A DNA stretch of 64,000 nucleotides from Sipunculus nudus (taxonomy: Eukaryota > Annelida > Sipuncula > Golfingiida > Sipunculidae), in the NCBI GenBank assembly GCA_026874595.1, contig CM049306.1:104113142-104177141 (forward strand), read 5' to 3'. Below are positions 13,090 through 26,099 of this stretch, piece by piece. The first letter of the stretch is position 1. Every line of letters starts with the position of its first letter. The translations under genes were made by a program, and so were the position numbers. The notes under the pieces are model-generated. The model made no database searches, had not been told where the DNA came from, and was given only the letters and a program-made list of their open reading frames with translations.

Positions 13090-15660
13090 TTATTAGCGAA
13101 CCTGTGAGCTTATGCGATGGCGCAGCGTCAGCCGTCGGCTGTCCGCCGTCCAGGGCTGGCTTTCCGCTGTCCATGGCAATAAGTCGGAAACCCTCAGAGC
13201 TAGCAGCTCCAAATTACATGTAAGAATTAGTCACATGTGAAACTTGGTGCCCTGGAGCTTATTATTGGGTATCTGCATTAATTTGGATTTTATAGAGAAA
13301 AAGCTTAAAAACCTTTAAAAATTTTCTTCTCTGAAACTGTCCAGCCAAATTGTCCAATATTTCACAGAAATGATCCCTGGAACAATCTCTCTCAACTTTG
13401 TTCGAATGGTTACAGTTCGGAGATTTTTGGCCCAGTTACAGGAGGTTGAACTTAGTCATCTGTCCAAAAAAGCACACTAAAATTAAAATCTCAGAAACGG
13501 CTAGAGCTATAATCACCAAATTTTATACCAATGTTTGTCACATATGTCATATCTGATTTGAGGTATTGGTGGCGCTACCTACATTGATGTGATTTTTACA
13601 AGCAAAAATGTAATTTTTAAACTCTTCTAGCTTATACACTGATTTATGATGAAACTGTTAAGCCGATTGGTTTAAACTTTACAAGAATTATTCTATGGTA
13701 GGTTTCTGCCAGTTTTATAAGAATTTATTGGGTAAATACAGTTTTAAAAAAGCATTGTAGCCAATTGAAAAAGGCTTCCTGTTTTAGAAAACAGATTTGA
13801 CATTATGCTGAGTTTCAGCAGCCAAGTCAAGAGGTCACTCAGTACAAATGGGTGGGGTCCAGACATCACCATGGCAACTGACCTGGCTCGGGGGGGGGGG
13901 GGGGGGGTGTCTAGACAATGTGTCTAGACGTCTAAACACAGCATCTAGACGTCTGGACACAATGTTTAGATGCAGAATTCCCAGATTATTGGAACTATAT
14001 CTTTCAACTGTTTGAAAAAACTTGGTTTGCATTTTAAGCGAATCGGGTTTACCATCAAGTCACATGTGAACTGCTGCATCCTCATTTTTTGTTGACCTCT
14101 GACCTTTCCTTGCTGCCCAGCATCCATTTGTGTGTCTGTTTCCACACATAAACCCACATATCTTGGGAACTGTTTGACCGATCAGGCTAAAAATTTTGCA
14201 CAAATGTAGCCCTTTGATAGCTTTACAACATACACTAAAAATGGTGGCACCACCTGCAACCATTTTTGCACAGCGTCCATCTGTTCACTGCCTTGGGATA
14301 ATATCACTCATATCTCAGCAGTGGTTTGACTTATCAACCTGAAATTTTGCAGGTTTATACATCCTGGACAGGTTTCTGGATTTTATGACAGGTGGCACCA
14401 CCTACATTCATGTTTACTCTGCAGACATCCAAGCTCATATCTCTGAAACCGTTTGACCGATTGGGCCAAAATTTTGCATGTGTATAGATGTCACATAGCT
14501 CTTCATCATAGGCAAAAACTGGTGGCGCAACCAGCAACCATTAATGCACAGTACCTATCTGTTCATCTGCCTTGGGATAAAATCACTCATATCGCAGCAG
14601 TGGTTTGACTTATCCACCTGAAATTTTGCAGGTTTATACATCATGGACAGGTTATTTGATTTTATGACAGGTGGCGCCACCTACATTCATGTTTTCTCTG
14701 CAGACACCCAAGCACATATCTCGGGAAAAGTTTGACAGATTGGGCCAAAATTTTGCATGTGTACAGATCTCGCATAGCTCTTCATCATAGGCAAAACTGG
14801 TGGCGCCACCTGCAACCATTTTTGTACAGCGTCCATCTGTTCATCTGCCTTGGGATAATATCACTCATATCTCAGCAGTGGTTTGACTCTTTCACCTAAA
14901 ATTTTGCAGGTTTATACATCCTGGAGAGCTTTCTTGATTTTATGACAGGTGGTGCCACCTACATTCATGTTTAAGCTGCAGACATCCAAGCTCATATCTC
15001 GGGAACTGTTTGACCGATTGGGCCGAAATTTTGCATGTGTATAGATCTCACATAGCTCTTCCTCATAGGCAAAACTGGTGGCCCCACCTGCAACCATTTA
15101 TGCACAGTATCCATCTTTTCATCTACCTTGGGATAATATCACTCATATCTCAGCAGTGGTTTGACTTATCCACCTGAAATTTTGCAGGTTTATACATCCT
15201 GGACAGCTCTCTTGATTTTATGACAGGTGGCGCCACCTACATTCATGTTTACTCTGCAGACATCCAAACTCATATTTTGGGAACCATTTGACCGCTTGGG
15301 CCAAAATTTTACATGTGTATAGATCTAACATAGCTCTTCCTCATAAGCAAAACTGGTGGCGCCACCTGCAACCATTTATGCACAGCATCCATCTTTCATC
15401 TACCTTGGGATAATATCACTCATATCTCAGCAGTGGTTTGACTTATCCACCTGAAACTTTGCAGGTTTATACATCCTGGACAGCTCTCTTGATTTTATGA
15501 CAGGTGGCGCCACCTACATTCATGTTTAAGCTGCAGACATCCATGCTAATATACAACACACCTCACTATTCCCCTTGCCACTTAATCCATGCCTCACTTC
15601 ACCCGTCCCACTCTGATTTCTGCAGATACACATAGTCGCTTGTCGACTACCCATATTCTA
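13090..15660. repeat. Tandem array with GGTGGCGCCACC palindromes at alternating 149/129 bp
   Basis: Palindromes or one-base variants start at 14391, 14521, 14670, 14799, 14948, 15077, 15226, 15355 and 15503, giving steps of 130, 149, 129, 149, 129, 149, 129 and 148. The unit is therefore about 278 bp with two palindromes. Conserved words are CTCATATCTC, TTGACTTATCCACCTGAAA and TTTTGCAGGTTTATACATC. The array ends at about 15540-15660 in a sequence also found at 2821-2952, which defines one edge of the element. The left part (13090-13800) is diverged, and includes GGTGGCGCTACC at 13568. A poly-G run lies at about 13891-13907. No coding gene is supported. Confidence 0.9.
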
Positions 15661-16942
<1,282 letters not shown>

Positions 16943-17405
16943 CTACATGTATCTGAAACCAGTATGTTTGCAGGAAAGGTGACTCATGAAATAAGGCATT
17001 CTTAAAATGCAGTATTTCTGTTTTTTCAAAAATTACAGAGAACCATAAGTGCTTGTCACTGCATTACTGTATGGATGTATTAAGAGAAGTAGGCATGTAA
17101 TCATTTATATGAATGCCTCTTAGAATGACAGCCATCCCTAAAAAACATATTCCTGAATGCAAGTATTGTTTATGTACCAAACACATGTAACAAATAAAAT
17201 ATTACAGTGCATATAGTAGGACTGAGGATAAAATATTAATTGTATGTATCATGATACTTCACTCATAATACAATACATAATACAATACATATAATTAGTA
17301 TACAAGAGTTCAGATTCCTAGTCATTGCTCTTCTCTATTTCTTGAATTTCAAGTTTACCATGCTCTTCAAAAGTAACAATGAATGAAACAGCCCATTCTT
17401 TTGGT

Positions 17406-17662
17406 TTGATCATACAGTGGTCAGCCAATCAGATGCTGTGATCATACAATGGTCAGCCAATCAGATGCTGCGATCATACAGAGGGCAGCCAATCAGATGC
17501 TGCGATCATACAGTGGTCAGCCAATCAGATGCTGTGATCATACAGTGGTCAGCCAATCAGATGCTGCGATCATACAGTTGTCAGCCAATCAGATGCTGTG
17601 ATCATACAGTGGTCAGCTAATCAGATGCTACAATCATACAGTGATCAGCCAATCAGATGCTG
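17406..17662. repeat. 32-bp minisatellite with a CCAAT box in every unit
   Basis: Eight direct units of GATCATACAGTGGTCAGCCA plus ATCAGATGCTGT follow each other without spacers. Units differ by single bases (CAGTGG/CAATGG/CAGAGG). Each contains AGCCAATCAG or a one-base variant, which matches the NF-Y CCAAT consensus. Two further CCAAT words follow at about 17683 and 17713. It lies about 1.6 kb beyond the D-type stop codon of the fibulin gene. The 67-residue open frame across it is only the repeat translated. Confidence 0.92.
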
Positions 17663-18927
17663 AGTACCGGTACTTGATTTCTGGCCAATGATATTTTGCC
17701 ATACATAGACTTGGCCAATGACTATTATTAAATGCCTGAGGCTGCTAATGGTAGTTAAAAGTTCAACTTTTTGAACTGTCATATTTCATAAACTTATTGA
17801 TGCAAGGACACCTGGAGAAACCAATATGATATCTGACTTAGTATTACAATATACCAGGATATGTGCACTGGTGAACTGTTCAAACCCTTGTATATAATAT
17901 ATACACAGGATTAAAGTAATATAATCTCTATAATTGAATATCATCTTGCGTGTAAGGATAGCTAATGTCTTTCTATGATGATCATTAGTCACTTTTCCTT
18001 GAGCTGTAAGAAAAGAATAAGATCAATGCTTTTAGAATAAGATACTAGTAAATGTTTTTAGAATTTTACCCTATTCCACAACCACCTGTATTCAATTATT
18101 TTTCACACAGAGAATTAGCCACATTTTTTTTAAAAAAAAGCAGAACCATGAACAAGTTAATTATTTACCTTATGTGAAATCCTGTAATGTTTTTTAAATG
18201 AAGAATGAGAAACTGTAAAATATTTACAACTTGAAAACCCAAACACAAAACAAGGTCTGATAAATTAATTACATCAAAATTTAAGTATTTTGAAAAGTGA
18301 TTCATGTGGTGTCTGCATCATTACTCGTGCATTGCAAAGCAAATGGGTAAATGGCAGCATCAAAAGACATACTCTATAGGATAATCACAAGATATGTTGT
18401 AATATAAATATATAATACTTAACAAAATCTACATATTTTTCTCATGACCTCTGCCAAGAAGTTTAATTATTCACCTCTGTCTGTTTGTTATACATTTGTT
18501 ATCCTGTTAGAAAGATTAAATAAACCGTCCTGAACCAGATTCCTCCAACAGTTTTGGATTCATAGGTGGGCCTAGAATAACTGCATTCAAATTACATCGG
18601 CCATTACAGGGGCAAGTCAATATTCTGGTTTTGCTTTGCCATAGAGATATGTTTTTCTGAGTGCATTTTTTTATTTTGGTTTCTAGGCTAAATTTATTTT
18701 AAATGGATATCACAGATAGCCAGGTGGATAGGGACAGTAATAAAGAGTATAGTTCATGACATTGTGACTTAGCAGGCAGAAGCCTTTGTCATACAAAAAC
18801 AATGAACAGCTACAAGCGCCAACTAGTAATTGACATTCAGTATGAGCACATTACTTCACACTGAGGTGTAACATATATTAATTGTCACTATGACAAAATC
18901 AATAGATTTTCTGTGAAACTATCCATT
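17663..18927. other. Intergenic stretch downstream of the fibulin gene
   Basis: AT-rich, no open frame of note and no tandem structure. It may include sequence beyond the D-form 3' end, which I cannot place exactly. Confidence 0.4.
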
Positions 18928-18933
18928 TTTATT
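18928..18933 (-). terminator. Candidate polyadenylation signal for the D isoform
   Basis: AATAAA on the minus strand, about 330 bases after the D-form stop at 19260. It is the first clear hexamer I noted downstream. Cleavage is not visible from sequence, and AATAAA is frequent in AT-rich DNA, so this is only a candidate. Confidence 0.35.
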
Positions 18934-19259
18934 ATCACAAAATAAACAAGGATGAAAAAAAGGAAATACATATGTAATATGTAATACATAAATTACATTA
19001 GTAAATATAGAACATGAAATACATAGATACTATAACAGACATATGTTACAGCACTTCAGAATCTAAATACATCAAAGTGCATATTCACTTCAGCTTTTGA
19101 ACACTTTTCTATGAAAATATAAATAATATACAAACCTTGTATAAAGACCTGCTCACAAAAAATATGCACAATCATACAGATACACATTACCATGAATGGC
19201 TAAAACACAACTGCTATCAGCCATTATAGTCCATTAGTTCTCAGTCTCTGTTCCTCTTG

Positions 19260-19402
19260 CTAGTAATCACGACTTGTAACATGTATGTGTATGAAGGCAA
19301 TATGTGAGGATATTAAGTAGTTGTACAAATTTCTGTTGTCCATGCGTAATCTGAGCATCATTTCAGTGCGGCCTCGTATGGGCCTTAAGAGACGTAGAAT
19401 GC
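19260..19402 (-). CDS. FBLN1: Fibulin-1 D-type terminal exon (end of FC module)
   Basis: A strong acceptor (TTCTCATCTGTTTCAG) precedes this exon. Its first two bases (GC) complete the Gly codon opened by exon 20267-20532. It encodes 46 residues and a TAG stop. It begins ILRLLRPIRG and ends FIHIHVTSRDY, the final beta-strand pattern of FC modules; vertebrate fibulin-1D has a comparable RPI.G motif and a short aromatic-ended tail. There is no cysteine. The exon has no ATG-started frame of useful length and would be missed without splice analysis. Confidence 0.9.
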
Positions 19403-19424
19403 CTGAAACAGATGAGAACTGACA

Positions 19425-20030
19425 TATAATTTAAGCCAAGTAGGATAAAGTGAGATATAATTTATCCTTTATAGCAGCATTAAAATATGCATCCTGACAA
19501 TAGCTGTGGGGCATTATTCCTTCTGGTACAGGCATTATATAATATTCATCTTGATGAAGCTGGAGATAACTTTAATTCTGACAGAATATAACAATTCATC
19601 TCAATAAAACCAGTGTGAGACAAAATTTAATCTTGATAAAGCCAGAGTGAAAAATATTCATCATGAGATAGCCAGAGTGAGATAAAATTCATCATGACAA
19701 GGTTAAGATGTCATAAATTTATTATGACCGAGCCAGGGAGAGACAACATTTATTATGACCAAGCCAGGGAAAGACAACTTTTATCTGAAAAAAAGCCAAG
19801 GTAGATTAAAATCACCTTTACAAAGGCAGAAAATTCATCTTAATAAAAGCCAGGGTAAGAAAAAAATCAGTTTATCAAATACAGAGTGAGACCAAATTTG
19901 TCTTGACAAATATGGAGTGAGACAAAGTCATTTTTACAAAGCCAGGGTGAGAAAAAGTTCATTTTAACAAAACCAAGGTGAGAAAAAAGTTAATCTAAAC
20001 AAAGCCAGGGTGAGAATTTTATACCTGCCA
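19425..20030. repeat. Degenerate minisatellite in the last D-type intron
   Basis: About fifteen diverged units of roughly 38-41 bases share AAGCCAGGGTGAGA followed by an AT-rich half such as TTCATTTTGACAA. The first recognisable unit starts about 20 bases from the acceptor of exon 19260-19402, so the array fills most of this intron. Confidence 0.75.
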
Positions 20031-20266
20031 CTGTGAGATTCAATCTTCTTGTCTGCAAATTATTTTGATCTTTCTTGTATGGTACACTTATTTCTACTTG
20101 TACCTTTCAATGACTTTCAGTCAGAAAAGGAAATTTCCATGTAAGCCCTTTTCTGGAAAATTGAAACCTCAGTTGTTTTCTAGACATGTGACAGTGTTTC
20201 CGTATCACTCACTATGGTTATTTGTGATGGTAACCTTTCCACATGGTAAAATCAAATCTCACTCAC

Positions 20267-20532
20267 CTCGGCTTCCATCGGTCTCATTTCTCCTGACTTC
20301 AAATAAATTCCCTTCATTACCAGACTCTATCTGGAAGTTGACATTGGGATAGACATTGACCCCCATGGTGTGTACATTAAGGATGGTGATTGGCCTGCGG
20401 AGCCGTCTGATCGTAGGCAATGAGACGTGCTGCCACTGTATCGTCTTAGTTTTGTTCAGCAGACATTGGATGTTGTTCGCCTCACACTGTATTCTCTGAC
20501 ATAACACACCCAAGTCTTCCTCTCTGGCATCG
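20267..20532 (-). CDS. FBLN1: Fibulin-1 D-type exon (main part of FC module)
   Basis: Acceptor TTGTATTTATCAG, donor CGAG|GTGAGT; 266 bases, entered with one base and left with one base of a codon. It encodes 88 complete residues beginning DAREEDLGVLCQRIQC. The first Cys (LC) should complete the last EGF module, which has only five cysteines in the common exon. The SLPTIRRLRRP segment corresponds to the SLPTFREFTRP segment that I recall from vertebrate fibulin-1D, and ESGNEGNLFEV fits the FC core. Two N-glycosylation sequons are visible (NKT and NET). This exon is D-specific and would be used only when the C-type exon is skipped. Confidence 0.92.
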
Positions 20533-20884
20533 CTGATAAATACAAAATAATGTTATAAAGATTCTTTTTCCTCTGTTTGCTGTCACTAATACTTTTGGTG
20601 ATCTTTGGACCATGTTTAATTAATATTTCTGTAAGCCTTTTAAGCTGGCTTATTTCTTCAAACCAATTTTTAGACATTACTGTCTTGATCAAGTGATCAT
20701 GTTTTATACTTTTGTCTATGTCCTGCAGCTTTTTTTTTAAACAGAAAGACCATTCACTGGTTTTGTTCATTGAGGGAATCAACTAATATTACAGATGTGC
20801 TTGTCAAATACTGGTCCTATCTATTTTTATACCAGTTTCTGGTTTGAAACTTCTGGTTTCTACTTAAAGATTGGCAAAAGGATA

Positions 20885-21160
20885 AAGGAGTAGTAGTAGT
20901 ATTACAGCTACTAATGGTCAGTATTACTGCTCCTAATGGTCAGTTAATACTGGTGGACCAGAGGTTCAACAAGAAACAGTTTTACAGCTACTACTGGTTA
21001 GTTACTGATGGACAAAGGGTTCCATTAGAAGTGTTAGAGCTACTAAAGGTTCGTTACTTACTAATGTGCCAGAGGGTCAATAAGTAGAAGTATTATAATT
21101 ACTTATGTTAAATTACTTACTGATGGGCCAGAGGTTCCACAAGACCTCTAAGGGTGTTCA
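20885..21160. repeat. Degenerate tandem repeat containing the D-exon donor
   Basis: Four to five diverged units of about 58 bases. On the plus strand the common core is TTACTGATGGRCCAGAGGTT plus CNACAAG. The unit at 21110-21160 is the real donor and 3' end of exon 21121-21210. Units near 21050, 21000 and 20950 repeat the same junction within the intron. Read on the minus strand they give GTAAGT, GTAACT and GTATTA at the equivalent position. Confidence 0.7.
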
Positions 21161-21210
21161 CTCGTTTCCTCTTGGAACTTTTTCTTCCTTTCACTTTGTC
21201 ATCTTTTGGT
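21121..21210 (-). CDS. FBLN1: Fibulin-1 D-type linker exon, strongly basic
   Basis: Acceptor ATTTTTTACAG, donor CATCA|GTAAGT; 90 bases entered with one base and left with two. It codes for about 29 residues, starting PKDDKVKGRKSSKRKR and ending LVEPLAH. There is no cysteine. It follows the RGRRRS end of the common exon, giving a long run rich in Arg and Lys between the fifth and sixth cysteines of the last EGF module. The basic run could bind heparan sulfate or be cut by proprotein convertases (KRKR); neither is shown. Phases fit both neighbours exactly, which supports this as a real exon despite its small size. Confidence 0.85.
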
Positions 21211-23908
21211 CTGTAAAAAATTATGTTGCTGGTAAACCTCTGAGATCATATAGGCATTAGATCAGATATATCAAAGTTCTGGTATATCAGATATCAGTGT
21301 CTTCATCAACTGAACTAAAAATAAATTTTAATATTATATATCTTTTAAATCATCCAAATATTATTATAATTATTATTATTATAAAATCTAACCAAAATCA
21401 TTTTTATGGTAATCAAATACCATAATCTGGTTTAGTTTTATATTTGAAAATTTTGAAGCAAACCTTTGATCTGTATTTTCTTAAATACTTTTGTATATGA
21501 AATTATCAAGGAAAATTAACATATGTACAGTAATGAACAGCTTAAATTCCCTTCACTTGGCTTAAATCTTAATGAAATAAAAAAAAAAGCTGTCAGTGTT
21601 TTTACATCCAGTAATGCCATTACTATTTTGAAATGACTGTGCTATAGCAATAAAAGTATTACAATGGAAAAAAATTCATGCCTTCATGCACACATTAACT
21701 GAGAAAAAGACATATTCACACATCTTCATTTTCTCCGTTAAGGTTGAAATTTATACCTTTTTTCTAGATCAAACTTAACAAAATATACTTACATCAGCTC
21801 CTTGTTGTGCAGAAAGTGACAAAAATATTGAAATCAAAATAATCTCCATAAATCTGATGTCTCAAATTAAGTCATTATTAATGAAATCAACAAATACTTT
21901 CATCACAATTCCTATTAGAATACTTTGTATTCCAGGGCATGCTGTACATGAAACTCATTTTCTCTACTAATAGAGTGTACAGTGCAAAAAAGATCTAGGG
22001 ACATAATGGTGTTTTTGTCATCTAAATATTAATTATCTAGACACAACTTAATGTTGGTCAACAGAGTTAAGGATCATCAGAGCTGAGCAAATGTCATTTC
22101 CTTTTATTCATTATTGCTTTAGAGCCATTTCTGATTCTCCTTGTGCAAGTACTTCAAGAAAGTATATTTAAGAAATGAACATAAAAGAAGTGATACATTC
22201 AGTACAAAATTTATTTTTATACATGACAATCATTTTCACAATTCCTCGATCAGAGAGTGATATGTATTAGAAAATGGTGGGACAGCAATAGGCTTCATGA
22301 TTACTGTCTTAACATTACAGCTGGAAAACAGTGCTGCATTTATCTTAAAAAAGGACTACAATGCTGCCAACACATAACAGTTAGAGAGCCATGATATTTG
22401 CAGTGTGAGAGGACAGCAACAGTGTAATAACCAAGTCCACACAGCAGCTCCACTGTGGCATCAACTGAAGTCTATGTGAAAGAGAACCACATTTTAAACT
22501 CATATTTGTGGTTTAGATCTGTACTTAAACCTATACATTGCTCCTGAGGAAAAACCTGGAAATTTTCAGGCAAACTAACAGCCAGTTCCAATCTTTAATC
22601 ACATAATTAAAAAGTTAAGATATGACTAGATTTTATTTTAATGTTGCAGAATATAAAATATGCAAGAATGCACCTGACAAATGTAATATGTATCAGATGA
22701 TACTTTCTCCATAAGATGAAATTATAATTAAGTCTGACACTGCTTGTCTCTCCACACATCAGCATAAATTTTTCTCTGTTGATATCAGAGTATCCAATGC
22801 TATTATATACTAATTCTAATATGTGTATTAACAGAAACTCTTGCATTATCTACAATATCAATACAAATCTTTGGTCCCTCAATGCCACCAGCATAAAACA
22901 TACAAAAATAATAAGCATGAAACAAATTCTGTACAGAAATCAAAGTACACCATGCAGTATCAATCTTATGTACATTATATGTAACCCAGCTCTGTAGTGT
23001 ATAACAAGTGTAAAACAGTTGAGTCATTTTCCTTCATTAAATGCCAAACAAAATTTCTAAATTAATGGCACTTGTCAACTGTGTATCTAAATCTGGTTTG
23101 TGCCAGGTTCTCCTTAATAAAAAAGACCAGGAAAACAGACTACCGGTACTATTAGTACAGTACATAGAGTAAGAATAGTATGACTGTAAACTATGACAAT
23201 GGATTATATTCTTATCATATTTTTTCAGCTACCTAGATTTGACATTAATATATGCTCAGAGCAGGGCAAAACAAAGAATTATGGCAACATTATATGTTAC
23301 TGCTATCATACACACGTTCATTGTTTCATTTACTCTTGTGATAAACAGATCCTACCTAGGGTTTTTTGCTCCATGTCTAGTGCATACCCACTGGCAATAT
23401 TTTCTACGTGCTCTCATTTTAAATTTTAAGTTAACAAATCCACATTCAATGAAACATTCAAGATATTCAGTGATCGACCGTCAGGACAATGTCTGGTTCG
23501 CATAATATTTCAGTGATTTGCTATATCAAGGTTTGCACAATACAAATTCATGCAGATTATCACTGAAATACCAATAGAGCAGACAAAATTGATTTGTTTG
23601 ATAGAATTGTTTTCTCTACATACAGTATATGTTGAGAAGATGATAAACATGCAAGACTGATTGTATTATGTATTCAGATTATGAAACTGGGTCATAAACA
23701 CTGGTATATGATTTAAATTCCATTATCTCATGTGCCTAAGGTAGCTTTCGACACAGAAGGCAAATACTTGTTTGTGTTGTTCATTTCATTCATTTGTAAC
23801 TGCTGGTCAGGTCCAGATGATCATGGTTGATTCCAGTCAGTCTCAGTTCCTAAACTAAAATAATACAATCACCTTGATTGTACTCTTGTTAACCATCATA
23901 AACCTGTT
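21211..23908 (-). other. Intron of the D form; includes the C-form 3' UTR
   Basis: No further exon is recognised. The C-form 3' untranslated region must begin at 23908 and run leftward. AATAAA hexamers on the minus strand at 22632-22637 and 22210-22215 are possible ends, giving a 3' UTR of about 1.3 or 1.7 kb. The short open frames at 22607-23505 overlap each other on both strands and look like chance. Confidence 0.5.
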
Positions 23909-24341
23909 TTACCAGTCACTCCCCGTCACATATATCATAATCTTGGCCACTGCAGTACCAAAGAAGACCTCCTGTTGGTTACGTCTGAACTCCTTGCTGT
24001 AGATGTTCATGTTAAGCTGCAGCTGTATGTCCTGGGGTCCGGGGATTTCTTTCCTCAGCTGGATCACAGCCTCGTTGGGGTGTCCCGGAGTTCTCTGCAG
24101 CTGGAAGAAGCTCTCGTCCACCTCCTGGACTTTTGTTTTGGGATTCTCAGCCCTCACTACACGAAGGGAGAAATCGAGTCGTCGATAAGTTGACAGAGGT
24201 CCTCTCATAGTGAACAGATCAGCAGGTATACGGATCTTGTTTGGGAATGTGATGAAGTTGACAGAGTATGACAGAGGTGCTGTTAAACACTCTGTGTCAC
24301 CCTGGGCACACACGAACGACTTGCGCTGACACCGGATACTG
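23909..24341 (-). CDS. FBLN1: Fibulin-1 C-type terminal exon (complete FC module)
   Basis: One exon encodes about 143 residues and a TAA stop. It starts near SIRCQRKSFVCAQGDTEC and ends KIMIYVTGSDW. The first Cys should close the last EGF module. The VNFITFPNKIRIPADLF segment matches in pattern the YHLSFP...P..VF segment of vertebrate fibulin-1C, and PGPQDIQLQLNMNIYS fits its PEPRDL..TVKMDLS strand. The acceptor is ambiguous: GAG, CAG and CAG occur in tandem, giving starts at 24344, 24341 or 24338, all in the same phase and differing only by one or two Ser. I chose the first CAG. The plus-strand frames over this exon are shadows. Confidence 0.93.
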
Positions 24342-24344
24342 CTG

Positions 24345-26099
24345 CTCACACAGACGTACAGGGGAGAAAAAAGGAGGAAAATAAAAACTCACACAAAATA
24401 CAGAAAATAAAACTTCATGCAGAACTTAACTAAGGTCCACAGCAGGTTCATTGGTCAATCATCATTGACAGAAGGAATGGAGAAACAACACACCAATTAA
24501 TAACTAATAATTCTACATTTAAATTTGTAGTAAATCTATAAAATTAACACAACACAGAGACTGACTGTTGAATGGGACCTGGTGTGAACCTTGAGAAAAG
24601 AGAGAACAAAAAACCAAAAGCCCTAATTTTTAAATGAAATACAATATCTGAACAGGATTAACTTTACAAAACAGCACAAGATAACAAAACATTCAACACA
24701 TGCAACAGATGAAAAAATTAAACATCTTCAGGTATACAACTAAACATTACATGTATGTGCACATCACCAACAACATAAAAACTACTCAAAGCTCCCAAAA
24801 CACAGATTTCTACGAAGGTGTATTTATTCTTGGACTAAAATCCTACAAATGTTATTAGTACCCTCAGAAAGCTATGGGAAAAATATCTCACTTGCTTTTC
24901 ATTACATTCAGATTTAGTTTTGAATGTATAAGCTGGACTAAATGAATTAATCTAACACAAAAAAAGTATGGACCTAAAAAGCTTTTGTGCAAATTTTATA
25001 CTAATTTTACACTCACTGCAGGTTTTAACATAAATTTGTGAAAAGTTAACTCATTTAATGGGGATCCATTTTCTAAGTGTCGCTAATTCCTTTGTCACTC
25101 TATGGAGCATTGCAGTGTAATTTTTAATGATTACCTGGGTACCCCTTTCCATTCAGTTATAGCTGTAATCTAAATCACTGACTGACAGCATTTATTTTAT
25201 TTTGACAATTTATACATTTTTTGTCATAGTCAGACAATGATGTAGGATTTTAACTTAGAATTAATTTGTATGTTACACAATGGTTTTAATCACTATTTAA
25301 AAAATACAAAATATATATAGTTGATTGAAATTTTAAAGGGCAAAAGTTAATATACAAATATAGTATGGGTTTCCTCATCCAACAATATTACATTAAATTC
25401 AAACTTCAGTTAGCAGGATTAAATTTAATTTTGGAAGCTTCTTTAAATAAAGAAGCTAACATAGACATTACTGAAGTTGATTTATTTGTTGCCTCTAAAA
25501 ACAAGATCACAGTAAACCAAACTTATATTAGCAGCATAAATTTTATTTCTGACATGTGTTTAAAATTTTTATTTAGTCCATATTGAAAAAATATATATTA
25601 AAGAAGTCAATTAATGAACAAACTGATATTTAGATACTACAAGCAGCAGGTTAACATTGGTAAAACACTAAATTACTTTCTCAAATCAGATAAACATCAA
25701 TTTTAGGTTTTAACATTTCTGTTGGTTTATTTCAGTTATATTGAGAGACCATTTCACACTCTAAGCTTAAACCTGTACTCACCAAGGGTAATGACTGAAA
25801 TGTACAATTAAAATGTCAATTCACTGGGTGAAGTCTTATTAGGCGAGCCCTCAAGTGGGTGTTTTTAACCTATGTCTTATACTTCAATTGCATATATAGC
25901 AGCATCTGGGCTGCTGTTCTAACGAGCTGACACAAATTCATACCATTCATTAATTTTGGATGGTTCACATTTGCTCTATGCTGAGATAGAAACAGAGTTC
26001 AGGAAAACAACAGCATTCATAATGAATATCAGTGTAGAACTCATGCAACACTGCAGTCCATGGGTTCTGACACAACGTGCACTGAACAAAATATCTTAC
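24345..26099 (-). other. Intron before the C-type exon
   Basis: AT-rich sequence with no recognised exon, tandem array or element end. Plus-strand frames at 25365-25586 and 25956-26266 are low-complexity or overlap the next exon antisense. Confidence 0.5.

Noticed and set aside
17406-17662. CRISPR-like array of 32-bp repeats
   Set aside because: The repeats abut without unique spacers and the DNA is animal; it is a minisatellite.
23975-24193. Plus-strand open frames over the C-type FC exon
   Set aside because: They are antisense shadows of a well supported exon.
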